DNA of 64,000 bases from Prunus persica. Lineage: Eukaryota; Streptophyta; Magnoliopsida; Rosales; Rosaceae. The notes beneath the pieces were generated by a model. The model was given only the letters and a program-made list of their open reading frames with translations, did not search any database and was not told the origin of the DNA. The translations under genes and the position numbers were made by a program. Location of the stretch: contig NC_034010.1 in NCBI RefSeq assembly GCF_000346465.2, positions 16,334,169-16,398,168 on the forward strand. Reading direction: 5' to 3'. Positions within the stretch are counted from its first letter, which is position 1, and every line of letters starts with the position of its first letter. This document shows, piece by piece, positions 45,026-55,804 of this stretch.

Positions 45026-45827
45026 TCAGGCCTCATGATGGTTAGGTAAATTAGATGGATCTTGAAGCAATTCTCTTGTATTTGACAATTTGAGGTTTTG
45101 CTTCAAGGGAAAATTCACGGGTTGAGAACCAAGAACACCTCCATCCTTGAGAATCTCGAGTGTGTACTTTCTTTGTGAAATACTAATGCCTCTCTTTAAT
45201 CGGGACACCTCAATCCCCAAAAAGAACTTGAGATCTCCAAGATCCTTGATAAGGAAACGAGTATGGAGGAACTGCTTGAGAGAATTGATAGCAGAAATAT
45301 CATTCCCTGTAATTAAGATATCATCAACATAAATCAAGAGAGCAGAAAAGGACTTTCCTTGTTTGTAAGTAAAAAGAGAATAATCACCTTTGGATTGAAT
45401 GTAGCCAGCAGCATGTATAGCTTCAGAAAACTTAGCAAACCATTGACAGAAAGCTTCTTTTAAGCCATATAGAGACTTATTGAGGCGACAAACTAAATTC
45501 TCCCATCGCTGAAGACAAGGCAGTAGAGACATGTAAATTTCTTCATGAAGGTCACCATGAAGAAAAGCATTATGCAAAAGGAAGAAGACAACGAACAGTG
45601 ATCATGTTTGCCGTGGGAGAGAAAATGTCATGATAATAAATCCCTTCAGTTTGTGTGTATCCTTTGGCGACCAAGCGAACTTTGTAGTGCTTAATAGAAC
45701 CATCGGATCGGTGTTTGATTTTATAGACCCATCGGCAGCCAGTGGGGATGCATGGTTTATTGCCAATTGGGATCAGAAGATGCCTATGCAAAAGAAGAAG
45801 GTTCCACACTCCTACTAATAGTAGCAA
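45026..45827 (-). pseudogene. copia reverse transcriptase remnant
   Basis: Two overlapping open pieces (45827-45570 and 45577-45026) in different frames together cover the copia reverse transcriptase, from the GCRWVYKIK start through the catalytic YVDD to the DLGDLKFFLGIEV segment. The frameshift lies near 45573. Confidence 0.87.
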
Positions 45828-46604
45828 TAAATGAGAGATGAGATGGTGAGTACCAATGATAAGAGAGAAAATTGGACAGCGGATAGCGTGTACCTTTGGT
45901 GGGACATGACGACGGAGACGGCAAATGGTCAGGGGATGGTAATGTTACCTGTGAGCATATAAAATCTTTGAGAAGAACAGATAGAGTCTTGTGGCGTTGA
46001 GAGTGGCAAAATGGTTTTACAAGTAAAGAGTCGGGATGGGAATCAGTGAGGACATCAGGCGGTGAAGATAGTTGAGAGGTTGAGTGAGAGTTGGCAAGGT
46101 GGGAAAAAGATCATTGAATGAGTGGGTGGCAGTATCATGAGGGTCATTAGGGAGCAGAGCTGAGATGTTATCATGGAGAGGAGTATGAAGGATAGGGGTC
46201 GTGTCTGACGGTGGAGGATGCGCATCTAGAAGGGCAACCTGAAAGGGGAAAATATCTTTATGAAACACAACATCACGACTTAAAGACTTTACAGGTGGAG
46301 AGGTCATAGAGTTGGTAGGCTTTTTGACCTATAGGATAACCGATGAACACACACTTTGTTGCTCTAGGATCAAATTTGTGCGAAGGGTAGACAAAGGTAG
46401 CATAGGCAAGGCAACCAAAAACGCGGAGGTGGGAATAAGAGGGCGATTTAGTGCATAACAACTCAAAAGGGGTTTTTTTTGGAAAGGATTTGTGTGGACA
46501 ACCGATTAATCAGATGAACGGCCGTGAGAACACATGCGCCCCAAAATTGTAAAGGGAAGTGTGCTTGAAAGCACAAGGTCATGTGGTTTCAAGGTTGTGA
46601 TGGT

Positions 46605-47000
46605 CACTACAAGAAAAAAGTCCTTTCACAGCGCTCATTGGGCGTTGTTGAAGGGTATTGACAACACACGGCGCATGTTGTGGAAGCCGATGTCGTTAAA
46701 AGGTCAAGATGGCAAAGAAAGGTCTCCCAGGCCCAAACAATGTTTATACAATTTTTGCCCAGCGTGTCATCCCAAGCGTCTGACCACAAAAGTCTCGCAC
46801 GTAAAGACCAAAAGCAATAGAAACGAGACCCATAGCTTATCCCACTAATACGCACTGTTCTTAAGAAAGGAAGGGAAACGTGCCACACTCCCACCACCCA
46901 CCCAATCCAAGGACGCCTTGTAATCAAATACTCAACAGTCCAACATCAGAAAATGACGGAAAAGAAGTCTCGTCCTTTACACCTAAAAAAAAAGTAATAT
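46605..47000 (+). mobile_element. One-ended CACTA-like remnant
   Basis: Starts CACTACAAGAAAAAAG, a typical CACTA terminus, exactly where the copia homology stops. Short inverted words follow (ttgttgaagggtattgacaaca region). No matching right end was found, so the extent is a guess. Confidence 0.4.
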
Positions 47001-47274
47001 GAACTTCCTCCATACTTAGTATCAGAGGGTGGTTGGTGGACCCGTCACCATCTATTCAGTGACCACTGCATGTTTCGGTTTCAGGAGATTAGAGTTGTTG
47101 TCCACCACGCTTGGCTACCCCAAGTGCAATAGAAAACATACAAAAGTGCGACCTCAAAAACCCCAAGTCCACCATTGAGGAAGGGTTTACTAGGTTTTGA
47201 CGCACTCTGACTGGTGGTGCAAAAATTGTGCGTCAACAATTCTGATGTAGAAGATACTTTACCGATGTGAATGT

Positions 47275-47665
47275 TCGTAGGGGTGGGCATTAATCCTCCC
47301 AAACCGACTAAACTGGCCAAATCAAATCATAATTCCATATTTGATTTGGTTTTAACCAAGAAAAAAGTCAAACGGTTTAAAAATCGAATCGGACCGTAAA
47401 TTGTTTGGTTTTGAGCTTTTGCAATATTAGCTTTTAGTTATTGAACTGAACTATGAAGTTTTATTGCATGTTGAGTTTTAGGATGGTTTGATAATCTAGA
47501 AAGTAAAAAAAGAAAAAAAAAACGTAGCAAGTTGTGAATTTTTTTTGTTGTTGTAATTGCATTAACAATGTTGAATTGGGCTTAGACCAACCTGGCTTAA
47601 ATTAGTTTGGTTTGGTACGATTTTTTTCGTGATTTTTGACAAAACTAAACCGAACCAAGTCATTA
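47275..47665. repeat. hAT-like MITE fragment
   Basis: Begins at about 47279 with aggggtgggcat, a common hAT terminus. Its interior is rich in ggtttggtt/aaccgaacc words in opposite orientations. The right terminus is not clear. Confidence 0.4.
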
Positions 47666-48163
47666 TATTGTAATTGGTTCAGTCGCAATTTTGACGTAAA
47701 ATCGATCCATGGACAATGTCCATCATAAATGCTAGTGTGAATGTCTTAATGTGGGGCATTGGGCTTTTATGAAATGTGAGATATTTTATTGACTAAAAAT
47801 GAGTTTTCCGATCTAAATTTTGTATGTTTGTGACCATTATACTAAAATTTATCTTTTTGCGTGGAATATTCTTTAAAATTGGCAATCGTTTTGCTGTACC
47901 TTATTAAACTTAAATCCCACTTGACCAACAGAAAAATCAGAGATTTCGTAATAAAACATTAAACTTAATCGTTTAATCGTAAGCCACAAACGTAACGAAT
48001 CCGCATGTTTGTTGACTTCCAAGGAGATGAGCTTTCTGGGACTCTCCATAGACTTGACTTGCAGAACATAGAAATCTTCAGCCGATGTGGTAGTTTCCCT
48101 TCACCCATGAAGAACATAGGAATCTTCAGCCGAGTATATAGAATCACATAAAAACAAGAGGAA
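47666..48163 (+). promoter_or_regulatory. Upstream region of GLR-B
   Basis: About 500 bp of non-coding DNA before the GLR-B start. It contains a short duplicated phrase, gaacatag(a/g)aatcttcagccga, at about 48065 and 48111, which also resembles leader sequence. No firm TATA box is called. Confidence 0.35.
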
Positions 48164-51100
48164 ATGGAGTTTCAAGGGAAGAAAAAGCAAACCATGCTTT
48201 GCTTCTCATTTGTGACCTCCTTGTCCATCCTCGGATACTTCTTGTGCGCTGCAACTAAAGATATGCATTACGATAGTCGACCCACAATCGTGGAAGAGGT
48301 TCACGTTGGGGTGATTCTTCATATGGAATCAAGGGAAGGAAAGATTGTTGACAGTTGCATTACTACAGCCCTGTCTGATTTCTACCAGATGCATAATAAC
48401 TACACCACAAGAGTGATTCTACACACTAGAGATTCCAAAGCAAAACCTCTACATGCTCTATCAGCTGGTGAGCCATTCTACACACTACTTGTGTTTTTGA
48501 CTATATTTTCTTCTATCATTTCAAAATCTTGGCTGAATTTGCTTGCTGTATCTTGGACTGAGTGTATTTACGCATTTGGCACTAATTCTATTTTTCCTTT
48601 TTATAAAGCTTCTAGGAGATTATTTCCTTCCCCACCATATTATAAAGAAGTCATCATCAAATTTAATACATTAGTTGACATTAGTTTCCAGAATAATATG
48701 GAAATAATGGCCCAGGAAAGCGCTTTGCATTTCAATGTGCTTGTTCAACTACTAAACTGCTCTTAATTTCATTATGCTTGTCCTCATATTGTTTTTTTCT
48801 TTTTTCTTTTGATGATTTTGGGGGGAGTGGGGGATTCCGACTTGGGACCTCTTCCAACTAAACTAAGAAGAACTAGTTGGTTGCTTCTTCTCATTTTCTT
48901 AACTGTGCCTTTGACCAAAACTAGTTAAGCTAAAGCCTTATCGTCAGCGGCTGCCTAAGCAGACTTCGAGAAGAAGTTGTTGCTTCGAGAACTATAGCTG
49001 CAGCTGCAGCTGTTCATATTACAGCCAAGCTTCTGAAGCCTAGTAAACAAGGTCACAATTTCAAAACATCTGAACTTGTCCATTTCCCTGTTGACGTCTG
49101 AATTAAATATTGTGGAATTACAAAGTAGTCTCTAAATTAAAGAAACAGAACAGAAAGGCTATACGTGGCAGTCCGTTCTGAATGACAAATTCAGTGTATA
49201 CCCAATTAATAATGAAAGAAGAAACAACATGATGGATCCAGTGGTAAACAGAGAATAGTTTCTTCTAGGGATTTCTGAAACCTGTGGTTCCCATGTAGGC
49301 AATACTCTGATTTCAACAAAGCTACTTCATTATTATTTGGGGTTTGACATGTGACCTTAACTCTTAGGGATGCATAGGCATGCATGGTATCACTTGCTAT
49401 ATGATAAATACACTTATGGTCATTCTATAAGTTGTGTTACACTCTAATTGTTAACCAATGCAGCTCTTAATCTTTTGGACGACGTCCAAGTGCAAGCAAT
49501 AATTGGTGCACAAACAAGCATGGAAGCAAACCTTTTGGCCGAGTTAGGAGAAGAAGCTAAAGTACCTGTGATGTCTCTTTCTCAACCTAGTCCTTCTCCC
49601 TCTCCCTCTAACAAATATCCCTTCTTTGTTGAGATCACACAGGATGAAACTTCTCAAATTATGGGAATCAGTGCCTTGATTAAAAAGTTCGAATGGAGGG
49701 ATGTTATCCTTATATATGATAACACGAAATACAGGAGAGACATCATTCCTTCTTTGGTCATTTCCTTACAAGAGAAAAATGTGTACATTTCACATAAAAT
49801 TTCTTTTGCTACCTCCTCAAGAAGTGAACAAATCATTGAAGAGCTCCAAAAGCTAATGCAACTGAATACTAAGGTTTTTCTCGTGCACATTTCACATTTG
49901 CTTGTGCCTTGCCTTTTCTTAAATGCAAAAAGGTTAGGAATGATGGGTGAAGGTTATGCTTGGATTATGACATCAAGTAGCATGAATTTCTTGCATTCCA
50001 TGGATTTATCTGTAATTGAGTCAATGCAAGGAGTGGTAGGTTTGAAGTCTTGCATTCCAGCATCAAGGAGTCTCCACAATCTTACTTCAAGATTGAGGAG
50101 GAAATTTTACAGGGAGGAGGCCAATGTAGAAGTAAGGGAGTTAAGTGCAGATGCAATCTGGGCATATGATGCCACTTGGGCTCTAGCAGAAGCAATTGAG
50201 AGGGCAAGGATAGTAAATTCTACAACTAACCAGCCATACACCGGACTAGACCTACCAAATGATATAAATAATACGAGGCCCTCCGGACATGGAGTTCTGC
50301 TTCTTAGAGAGATATTGGAAGGTAGATTTAAAGGTTTAAGTGGCAAAACTCGGTATCTAAATGGGAAACGAAATTCAGGGGCATTTGAGATAGTAAATGT
50401 GATAGGAAAAGGGGAGAGAACAGTTGGGCTTTTGCCTTGTGTAGAAGGAAACATAAAGGAGTCCCACCTGCTTCATAACAAAAGAAAGTTAATTTCCACT
50501 GGTGATCTGGAGACAATCATTTGGCCTGGAGGATCAACCACAGTCTTGAAAGGTTCCAAGACTCAATTGAGTGAAGTAAAACTAAGAATTGGCGTGCCAG
50601 TGAAAGTAGGGTTCAAGGAACTTGTGCGCGTGGACCATGATCTTCAGGGCAATAGAACATATGTCACTGGATTTTGTATAGACGTATTCAAAGCTGCAAT
50701 TGGTGCTCTGCCATATAAAGTACATTACGAGTTTATTCCATTTCAGGATGCCAATGGACATTCTGCTGGGACTTACAATGACCTTGTTCACCAGGTTTAT
50801 GTCAAGGTACACTTGGTTGTTGGTTTCTGGTAGAATGCAAATAATTAATGGCCCAAATCGTAGTAGATTAAATCTACATTCTAAGTAGCTTAAGTTGATA
50901 GGGTCAGTGGACAAAACTCAACATGATGATATCCAAGAAACTGATCTTCGTACAAACACACACATAAATATAATGGCATGTGTCTGGTTCGTAGTCTGTT
51001 TCTATTAGATAAATCTAAATTTTGATCTTGGTGATGGACAAAAATATTGTTCTGTCTTAGTATATTATTTTTGGTGATTTTTACTTCTTGTTATATACAG

Positions 51101-52681
51101 AAATTTCTAACTTCCTTCATTAATGATTTTCCCTGCCACATATTTGGGTGCGAATAAAACAGAAATACGATGCTGTTGTTGGAGATACGACAATCACATC
51201 GAACAGGTCCTTATATGTTGATTTTACAGTACCATATACAGACTTAGGTGTGGGAATGATAGTCCCAAATGAAAAGGAAAACATGTGGATTTTCTTGAAA
51301 CCTCTTTCTGCAGATCTCTGGATAACAAGTTTTTGTTTCTTTGTGGTAACTGGTTTGGTTGTGTGGCTAATTGAGCGTCCGATTAACCAAGAGTTCCAGG
51401 GTTCGCCCTCACAGCAAATTGGAACTATATTCTGGTTCTCCTTCTCAACCCTTGTTTTTGCTCATAGTAAGTGCTCTGTCTCACTTCTTCCAATTATGTA
51501 AAAAAGTCTTCCTGCTAATTAAATGGTCAATGCAGTATTTGTTGAGATCTCTTTTGAGGGGTGATTCATCTAGGGAGTTAAAGAACGTATAAGATTTTAA
51601 AACAGATATTTGAAACCATGAGTACCGTTGAATAAAGTTGAGTACTACATCATTCAGATGGAAGAATAGAATTAATTCCAGTTTATCATAAGGTTTTATT
51701 AGACTGACGCAGAAAATATTATCGGGTTAAGGAGATAGGGATGTGAATGATACTACTAATGTTCTTTAATTGTGAACCAGTAAAGCACATGAAGCTGAAA
51801 TTTTGTCTGTGTGTTGCAGGGGAGAAGTTGTCAAACAACTTGGCAAAATTTGTGGTGATCGTATGGCTGTTTGTAGTGCTTATATTGAATTCCAGTTACA
51901 CTGCAACTTTAGCTTCAATGATGACAGTAAAACAGATACAATTCAACTCAAAAGTGAACTCTATAGGTTACCAAATAGGTACATTCACCAAAGGACCTAT
52001 AGACTTGAATTTCAAAGGACTCAAGCAATTCATTCATTCGGAAGAAGAATATGCTGATGCTTTATCACGAGGAAGTAAGCATGGTGGTGCTTCTGCTATC
52101 ATTGACGAGATTCCATATATCAAGATCTTTCTAGCGAAGTATTCTGCTAAGTTTTCCATGATTAAAACCAAGTCTACCACCAATGGTTTTGCCTTTGTGA
52201 GTAATCTCTCTAAAAAATTTGATTACTTTCATTTTGTGGTTATAGTTAGAAAGATATAAATTAGTTAAGCTTTTGTAGAAAAAAGGAATTTCAAAAGGTA
52301 TAGTTCTATAAGCTGATTAGTTTGTTGCTCATCTTTTACATGTAGATTTTCCCTAAAGGATCCAAATGAGTTCATGACATATCAAGGCAAATTGAAACTT
52401 TGAGAGAAGAAGGAAAGCTTTTAGAAATGGAAGAAGCCTGGTTTCAGAGTAAAACAACTCTTATGTATGAGGACAAAAGCATTCCCAATACTCTTAACCT
52501 CAACAGTTTTCGTGGATTATTCCTTGTTAGTGGGGTTTCTTCAGCTTCTGCTCTTTTCCTATTCAAAGTTTTCTCACTTAAAGAAAAATGGGATGCTATG
52601 AAGAAATGCAAAGTTGGAGACATGATCCGTGTACTACAGCAGCGTATAAGAATGTTCTTCCCAAACATGGCATTCCAATGA
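48164..52681 (+). pseudogene. GLR-B: five-exon glutamate receptor-like gene with a premature stop before M4
   Basis: Exons: 48164-48467, 49464-50806, 51163-51466, 51820-52196 and 52346-52681, with intron phases identical to GLR-A. The product has a signal peptide (LCFSFVTSLSILGYFLC), an amino-terminal domain, S1 (LRIGVPVKVGFKELVR, TGFCIDVFKAAIGALPY), M1 ([20 protein letters not shown]), a pore loop ([15 protein letters not shown]), M3 (VIVWLFVVLILNSSYTATLA) and S2. In exon 5 the frame reads IFPKGSK and then TGA at 52367-52369, where GLR-A has a sense codon. The product would be about 783 residues, and the remaining 103 codons (S2 end, M4 FRGLFLVSGVSSASALFLF, tail) are still open in the same frame. 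Without M4 a channel subunit should be non-functional or altered. The nonsense change may be recent. Confidence 0.9.
48468..49463 (+). other. GLR-B intron 1
   Basis: About 1 kb between donor ctg|gtgagc and acceptor caatgcag. No transposon ends recognised. An open stretch reading on from exon 1 (to about 48766) is intron read-through. Confidence 0.7.
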
Positions 52682-52882
52682 AAATGAAGAAGACTTTACA
52701 AGATCACCAGAAGCAGACTATAATACATGCTGCTATGTACAGGAATTCTCTAGAGAGGTTAATTGAAAATTAGAGAAGTGCAATTATAACCGGTGAATAT
52801 GTGGTCAAGCACATATCGACCACCATCTCGACTTGTATTGTTGGAAATCAGGAAGTTATTTAGTTTCCTTTTATGTATAGAT

Positions 52883-53499
52883 TGTCACATCCCGGGATCG
52901 GCTCCGCCGTAGCACGATATTGTCCGCTTTGGGCCCCCCTCACTGCCCGCACGGTTTTGTTTCTGAGAGCTCACGAGCAACTTCCCAGTGGGTCACCCAT
53001 CCTGGGATTGCTCTAGCCCCCAACTCGCTTAACTTCGGAGTTCCTACGACTCCAAAGCCAGTGAGCTCCCAAAAGGCCTCGTGCTAGATGGATGTGGGTG
53101 TGCACATATAAGGCACATCACCCCCTCTCCGTTGGTTGATGTGGGATCTTACAATCCACCCCCCTTAAGGGCCCGACGTCCTCATCGGCACACTCGCACC
53201 ACACGGCAGAGTGGCTCTGATACCAAATTGTCACATCCCGGGATCGGCTCCGCCGTAGCACGATATTGTCCGCTTTGGACCCCCCTCACTGCCCGCACGG
53301 TTTTGTTTCTGGAAGCTCACGAGCAACTTCCCAGTGGGTCACCCATCCTGGGATTGCTCTAGCCCCCAACTTGCTTAACTTCGGAGTTCCTACGACTCCG
53401 AAGCCAGTGAGCTCCCAAAAGGCCTCGTGCTAGATGGATGCGGGTGTGCACATATAAGGCACATCACCCCCTCTCCGTTGGTTGATGTGAGATCTTACA
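52883..53499 (-). mobile_element. Cassandra TRIM retrotransposon with 5S rDNA-like LTRs
   Basis: Two 271-bp LTRs (52883-53153 and 53229-53499) with target duplication TAGAT at 52878-52882 and 53500-53504. Minus orientation: the primer site TTGGTATCAGAGCCAC (initiator tRNA-Met type) abuts the right LTR, and a G-rich polypurine tract abuts the left one. Each LTR contains, on the minus strand, a 5S rRNA-like segment (52973-53044 and 53319-53390) with GAACTCCGAAGTTAAGCG and CAGGATGGGTGACC, the regions that correspond to the 5S internal pol III promoter (box A and box C). The internal region is only 75 bp. The LTRs differ by 7 transitions (2.6%). Confidence 0.95.
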
Positions 53500-54619
53500 T
53501 AGATTGTAATTGATTGTGATTGATTTAGGAGTAGACTCCAAGTAACCTAGTATTCCTTGTAGGGTTTGTAACTCTTTGTATAAATACTTAGCCTTTTGGC
53601 TCTATCAATACAACGGAGAAATATTCTTCTCAACACAGTCTTCAATTTGACATAGTATAAGAGCAACGATTCTAGGCGTCTCTTTGTTTACAAACCCTAG
53701 TTGTCGAAGCCTCCATGGGTGACACTAGCCAAACCTCCCAAACAGAGACCAAAACCTCCAACACAGAAAGCAAACCCTCTCCCACACAACCCATGGATCA
53801 TACTGATCCTCACTTCTTGTCCTCGGATCATCCGGGACTTGTTATTGTTGCCTAACTTCTTGATGGAGATAACTACAGCACGTGGCGCCGCACCATCACC
53901 GTTAGTCTTAGTGCCAAAAACTGTTGGAAAATTTAATATTAACTAATATTGATTTTCCTATTTTAATAGAAATTAATAAAATTCATTGGGTTAAAGACAT
54001 GACTCTTGGGTTAAAGACATCTTCACATGGGGAGTGACAACTCTTCAAACCAAGGGATGCATTGTTTGAGGTGACAACTCTTCAGACCAAGGGATGCATT
54101 GTTTGCTTTTTCAGATTGAGATACCTTTTTAGAAAGGGTATTTCATCATCTATAAATAGAGCAATCCTATTGCAGTTTTATTCATTCAATTTAATTCTCT
54201 ACATACAGACTTTCACATATAGAAAACATTAGAGTTTTCATAAAGAGAGGTTCCTGCATAATTCGGTTCAAAGTTCCTTGTGAATTGCAGTGCTTCTTTC
54301 ACAAGGAGGGAAGTCGTTGTATCTTGGGAGGCGAACGCTAGTAAACCATAAGCACAGTTGTGGGGCGTAATTCATCTTAAGGTCATAGTGTCTAACACTT
54401 GCCTCGACTCAATTAAGATTCCTTTAATTCAATTCTGCTGTTGTAAAAATCTGTTTTGTTTGTAGTGTTTATTTATTTATTTTATTGCAATTTAGCACTT
54501 ATTTCCTACAATCTTAAGACGAATTAGAAATGTTAATTGCTATATGCATTAATCTGTGTTTAATTGCCATATACATTAATCAGTGTTTGTGCATTTAAAT
54601 GTTAACGTTGCAAAAGGTT

Positions 54620-55177
54620 TGATTTTGGTACAAACTGCAAGAACATCGGTCTGCTGTCAATGACATAGCCATTTCAACTTATCATTTTTTTTTTGTGAGT
54701 GCATCTGATGATTCCACTGTCAAGGTGTGGGATTATAGAAAGTTGGAAAAGGACATATCATTTCGGTCGAGGTTAACTTATCACCTTGAGGGAAGCCGTG
54801 CACTGTGCACTGCAATGCTCCGGAGCAGACCTGCTCAAGTTGTAGTTGGAGCATGTGGTGGCATGATGCATATGTTTCCTGTTGATTACATCTCCAGAGG
54901 TCTTGGTAATGTTGTTGAAAAGTATTCGGGTGTTGCTGATATCAAGAAGAAGGATATTAAGGAAGGTGCCATCAGCCTTTTGAATTTCTCTGCTGATAAC
55001 TGTACAAATCAGATGGTTATGTACGGCAACCAAAATTGTGGGATCCATCTTTGGGATACAAGAATGAATACCAATTCTTGGACGTTGAGAGCAACTCCTG
55101 AAGAGGGCTATGTTTCTTCACTGGTAACAGGACCTTGTGAAAATTGGTTTGTGACCGGAGCCTTACCCTATGTATAA
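54620..55177 (+). pseudogene. VPS15: VPS15 (PI3-kinase regulatory subunit) WD40 fragment
   Basis: From about 54635 an uninterrupted frame of some 180 codons reads LQEHRSAVNDIAIS, SASDDSTVKVWDYRKLEKDI, SFRSRLTYHLEGSRALCTAM, DYISRGLGNVVEKYSGVADI, NQNCGIHLWDTRMNTNSWTL and TPEEGYVSSLVTGPCENWFV, then leaves the family and stops at 55177. This matches, as I remember it, the C-terminal WD40 region of plant VPS15, the pseudokinase scaffold of the VPS34 lipid kinase complex in endosomal traffic and autophagy. The kinase domain and the rest of the propeller are absent. The fragment sits inside a transposable insertion, so it is a captured or retro-copied piece rather than the host gene. A small indel precedes it at about 54633. 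Confidence 0.8.
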
Positions 55178-55799
55178 ATTGATGTGCACTTTATAAAGGA
55201 AAATTAGTTTTATAATGATTTGCTTTAATCAATTAATGAGGGTATGGTAACTAGAACATGTTAATTATGTTATAAACATGGTTCTACTACTAATGCAACA
55301 TTAAATTGATTTAAAGGAAATTATAAACTAATACTATAGAACCATTATCTCATTCTTTAAGGATAAAGTAAAAGTTTTCTACTTCTTAGGCATATGAAAA
55401 AATGATTAACGGATTGCTTAATACCTTCCACAATTATGTGAAAATTGTGGGGGTGACAGACATGAAGGAAAATTTGGAATTCTATTTCCTAACAGAGAAA
55501 ATGGAAGTTTTCTAGCACCACGTTTTTGTGGAGAGAGGCTTTGATGTTCACAAGAGTTTAAATTTCTCTTATACAAGGTATGAGAAGGTTAGAGACCTTC
55601 CTATAAGTACCACAAATGTGGAGGTGTCTAACTGAGTATTAGAAGGTTACTCAGTTGGCACAATTATTAAGTCTTAACAAAATAAATTAAATGCTCAACG
55701 TAGTACAACTACTCTTTAATGGAATTTATTTCCATTTATGAAATTATGATGGCAATATATTACATAAATAGTCAACCTAGTGGATCCAATATTTAAAGG
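55178..55799. other. Non-coding part of the gag insertion, left of the solo LTR
   Basis: AT-rich, with no recognisable frame. It is continuous with 58473-59043 when the solo LTR is removed. Confidence 0.5.
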
Positions 55800-55804
55800 T
55801 CAGA

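Larger units (their letters stand above)
44154..46604 (-). mobile_element. Degenerate Ty1/copia fragment with 3' LTR
   Basis: On the minus strand: integrase C-terminal part (46600-46300; [20 protein letters not shown]), reverse transcriptase (45827-45026; [20 protein letters not shown], then LLIYVDDILITGND), RNase H (44835-44497; [25 protein letters not shown]), a polypurine tract (ttgagggggagtg) and a 3' LTR at 44154-44393. The frame is broken several times, and gag, protease and the 5' LTR are missing. The right side stops abruptly at the CACTA-like end at 46605, which implies truncation there. The LTR contains a 21-bp tandem duplication (about 44226-44268). Confidence 0.88.

Noticed and set aside
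48781..49463. Possible transposon in GLR-B intron 1
   Set aside because: I looked for paired ends and target duplications and found none.
52973..53390. 5S rRNA genes
   Set aside because: The two 5S-like segments are parts of the Cassandra LTRs and diverge from a true 5S gene; they are not rRNA loci.
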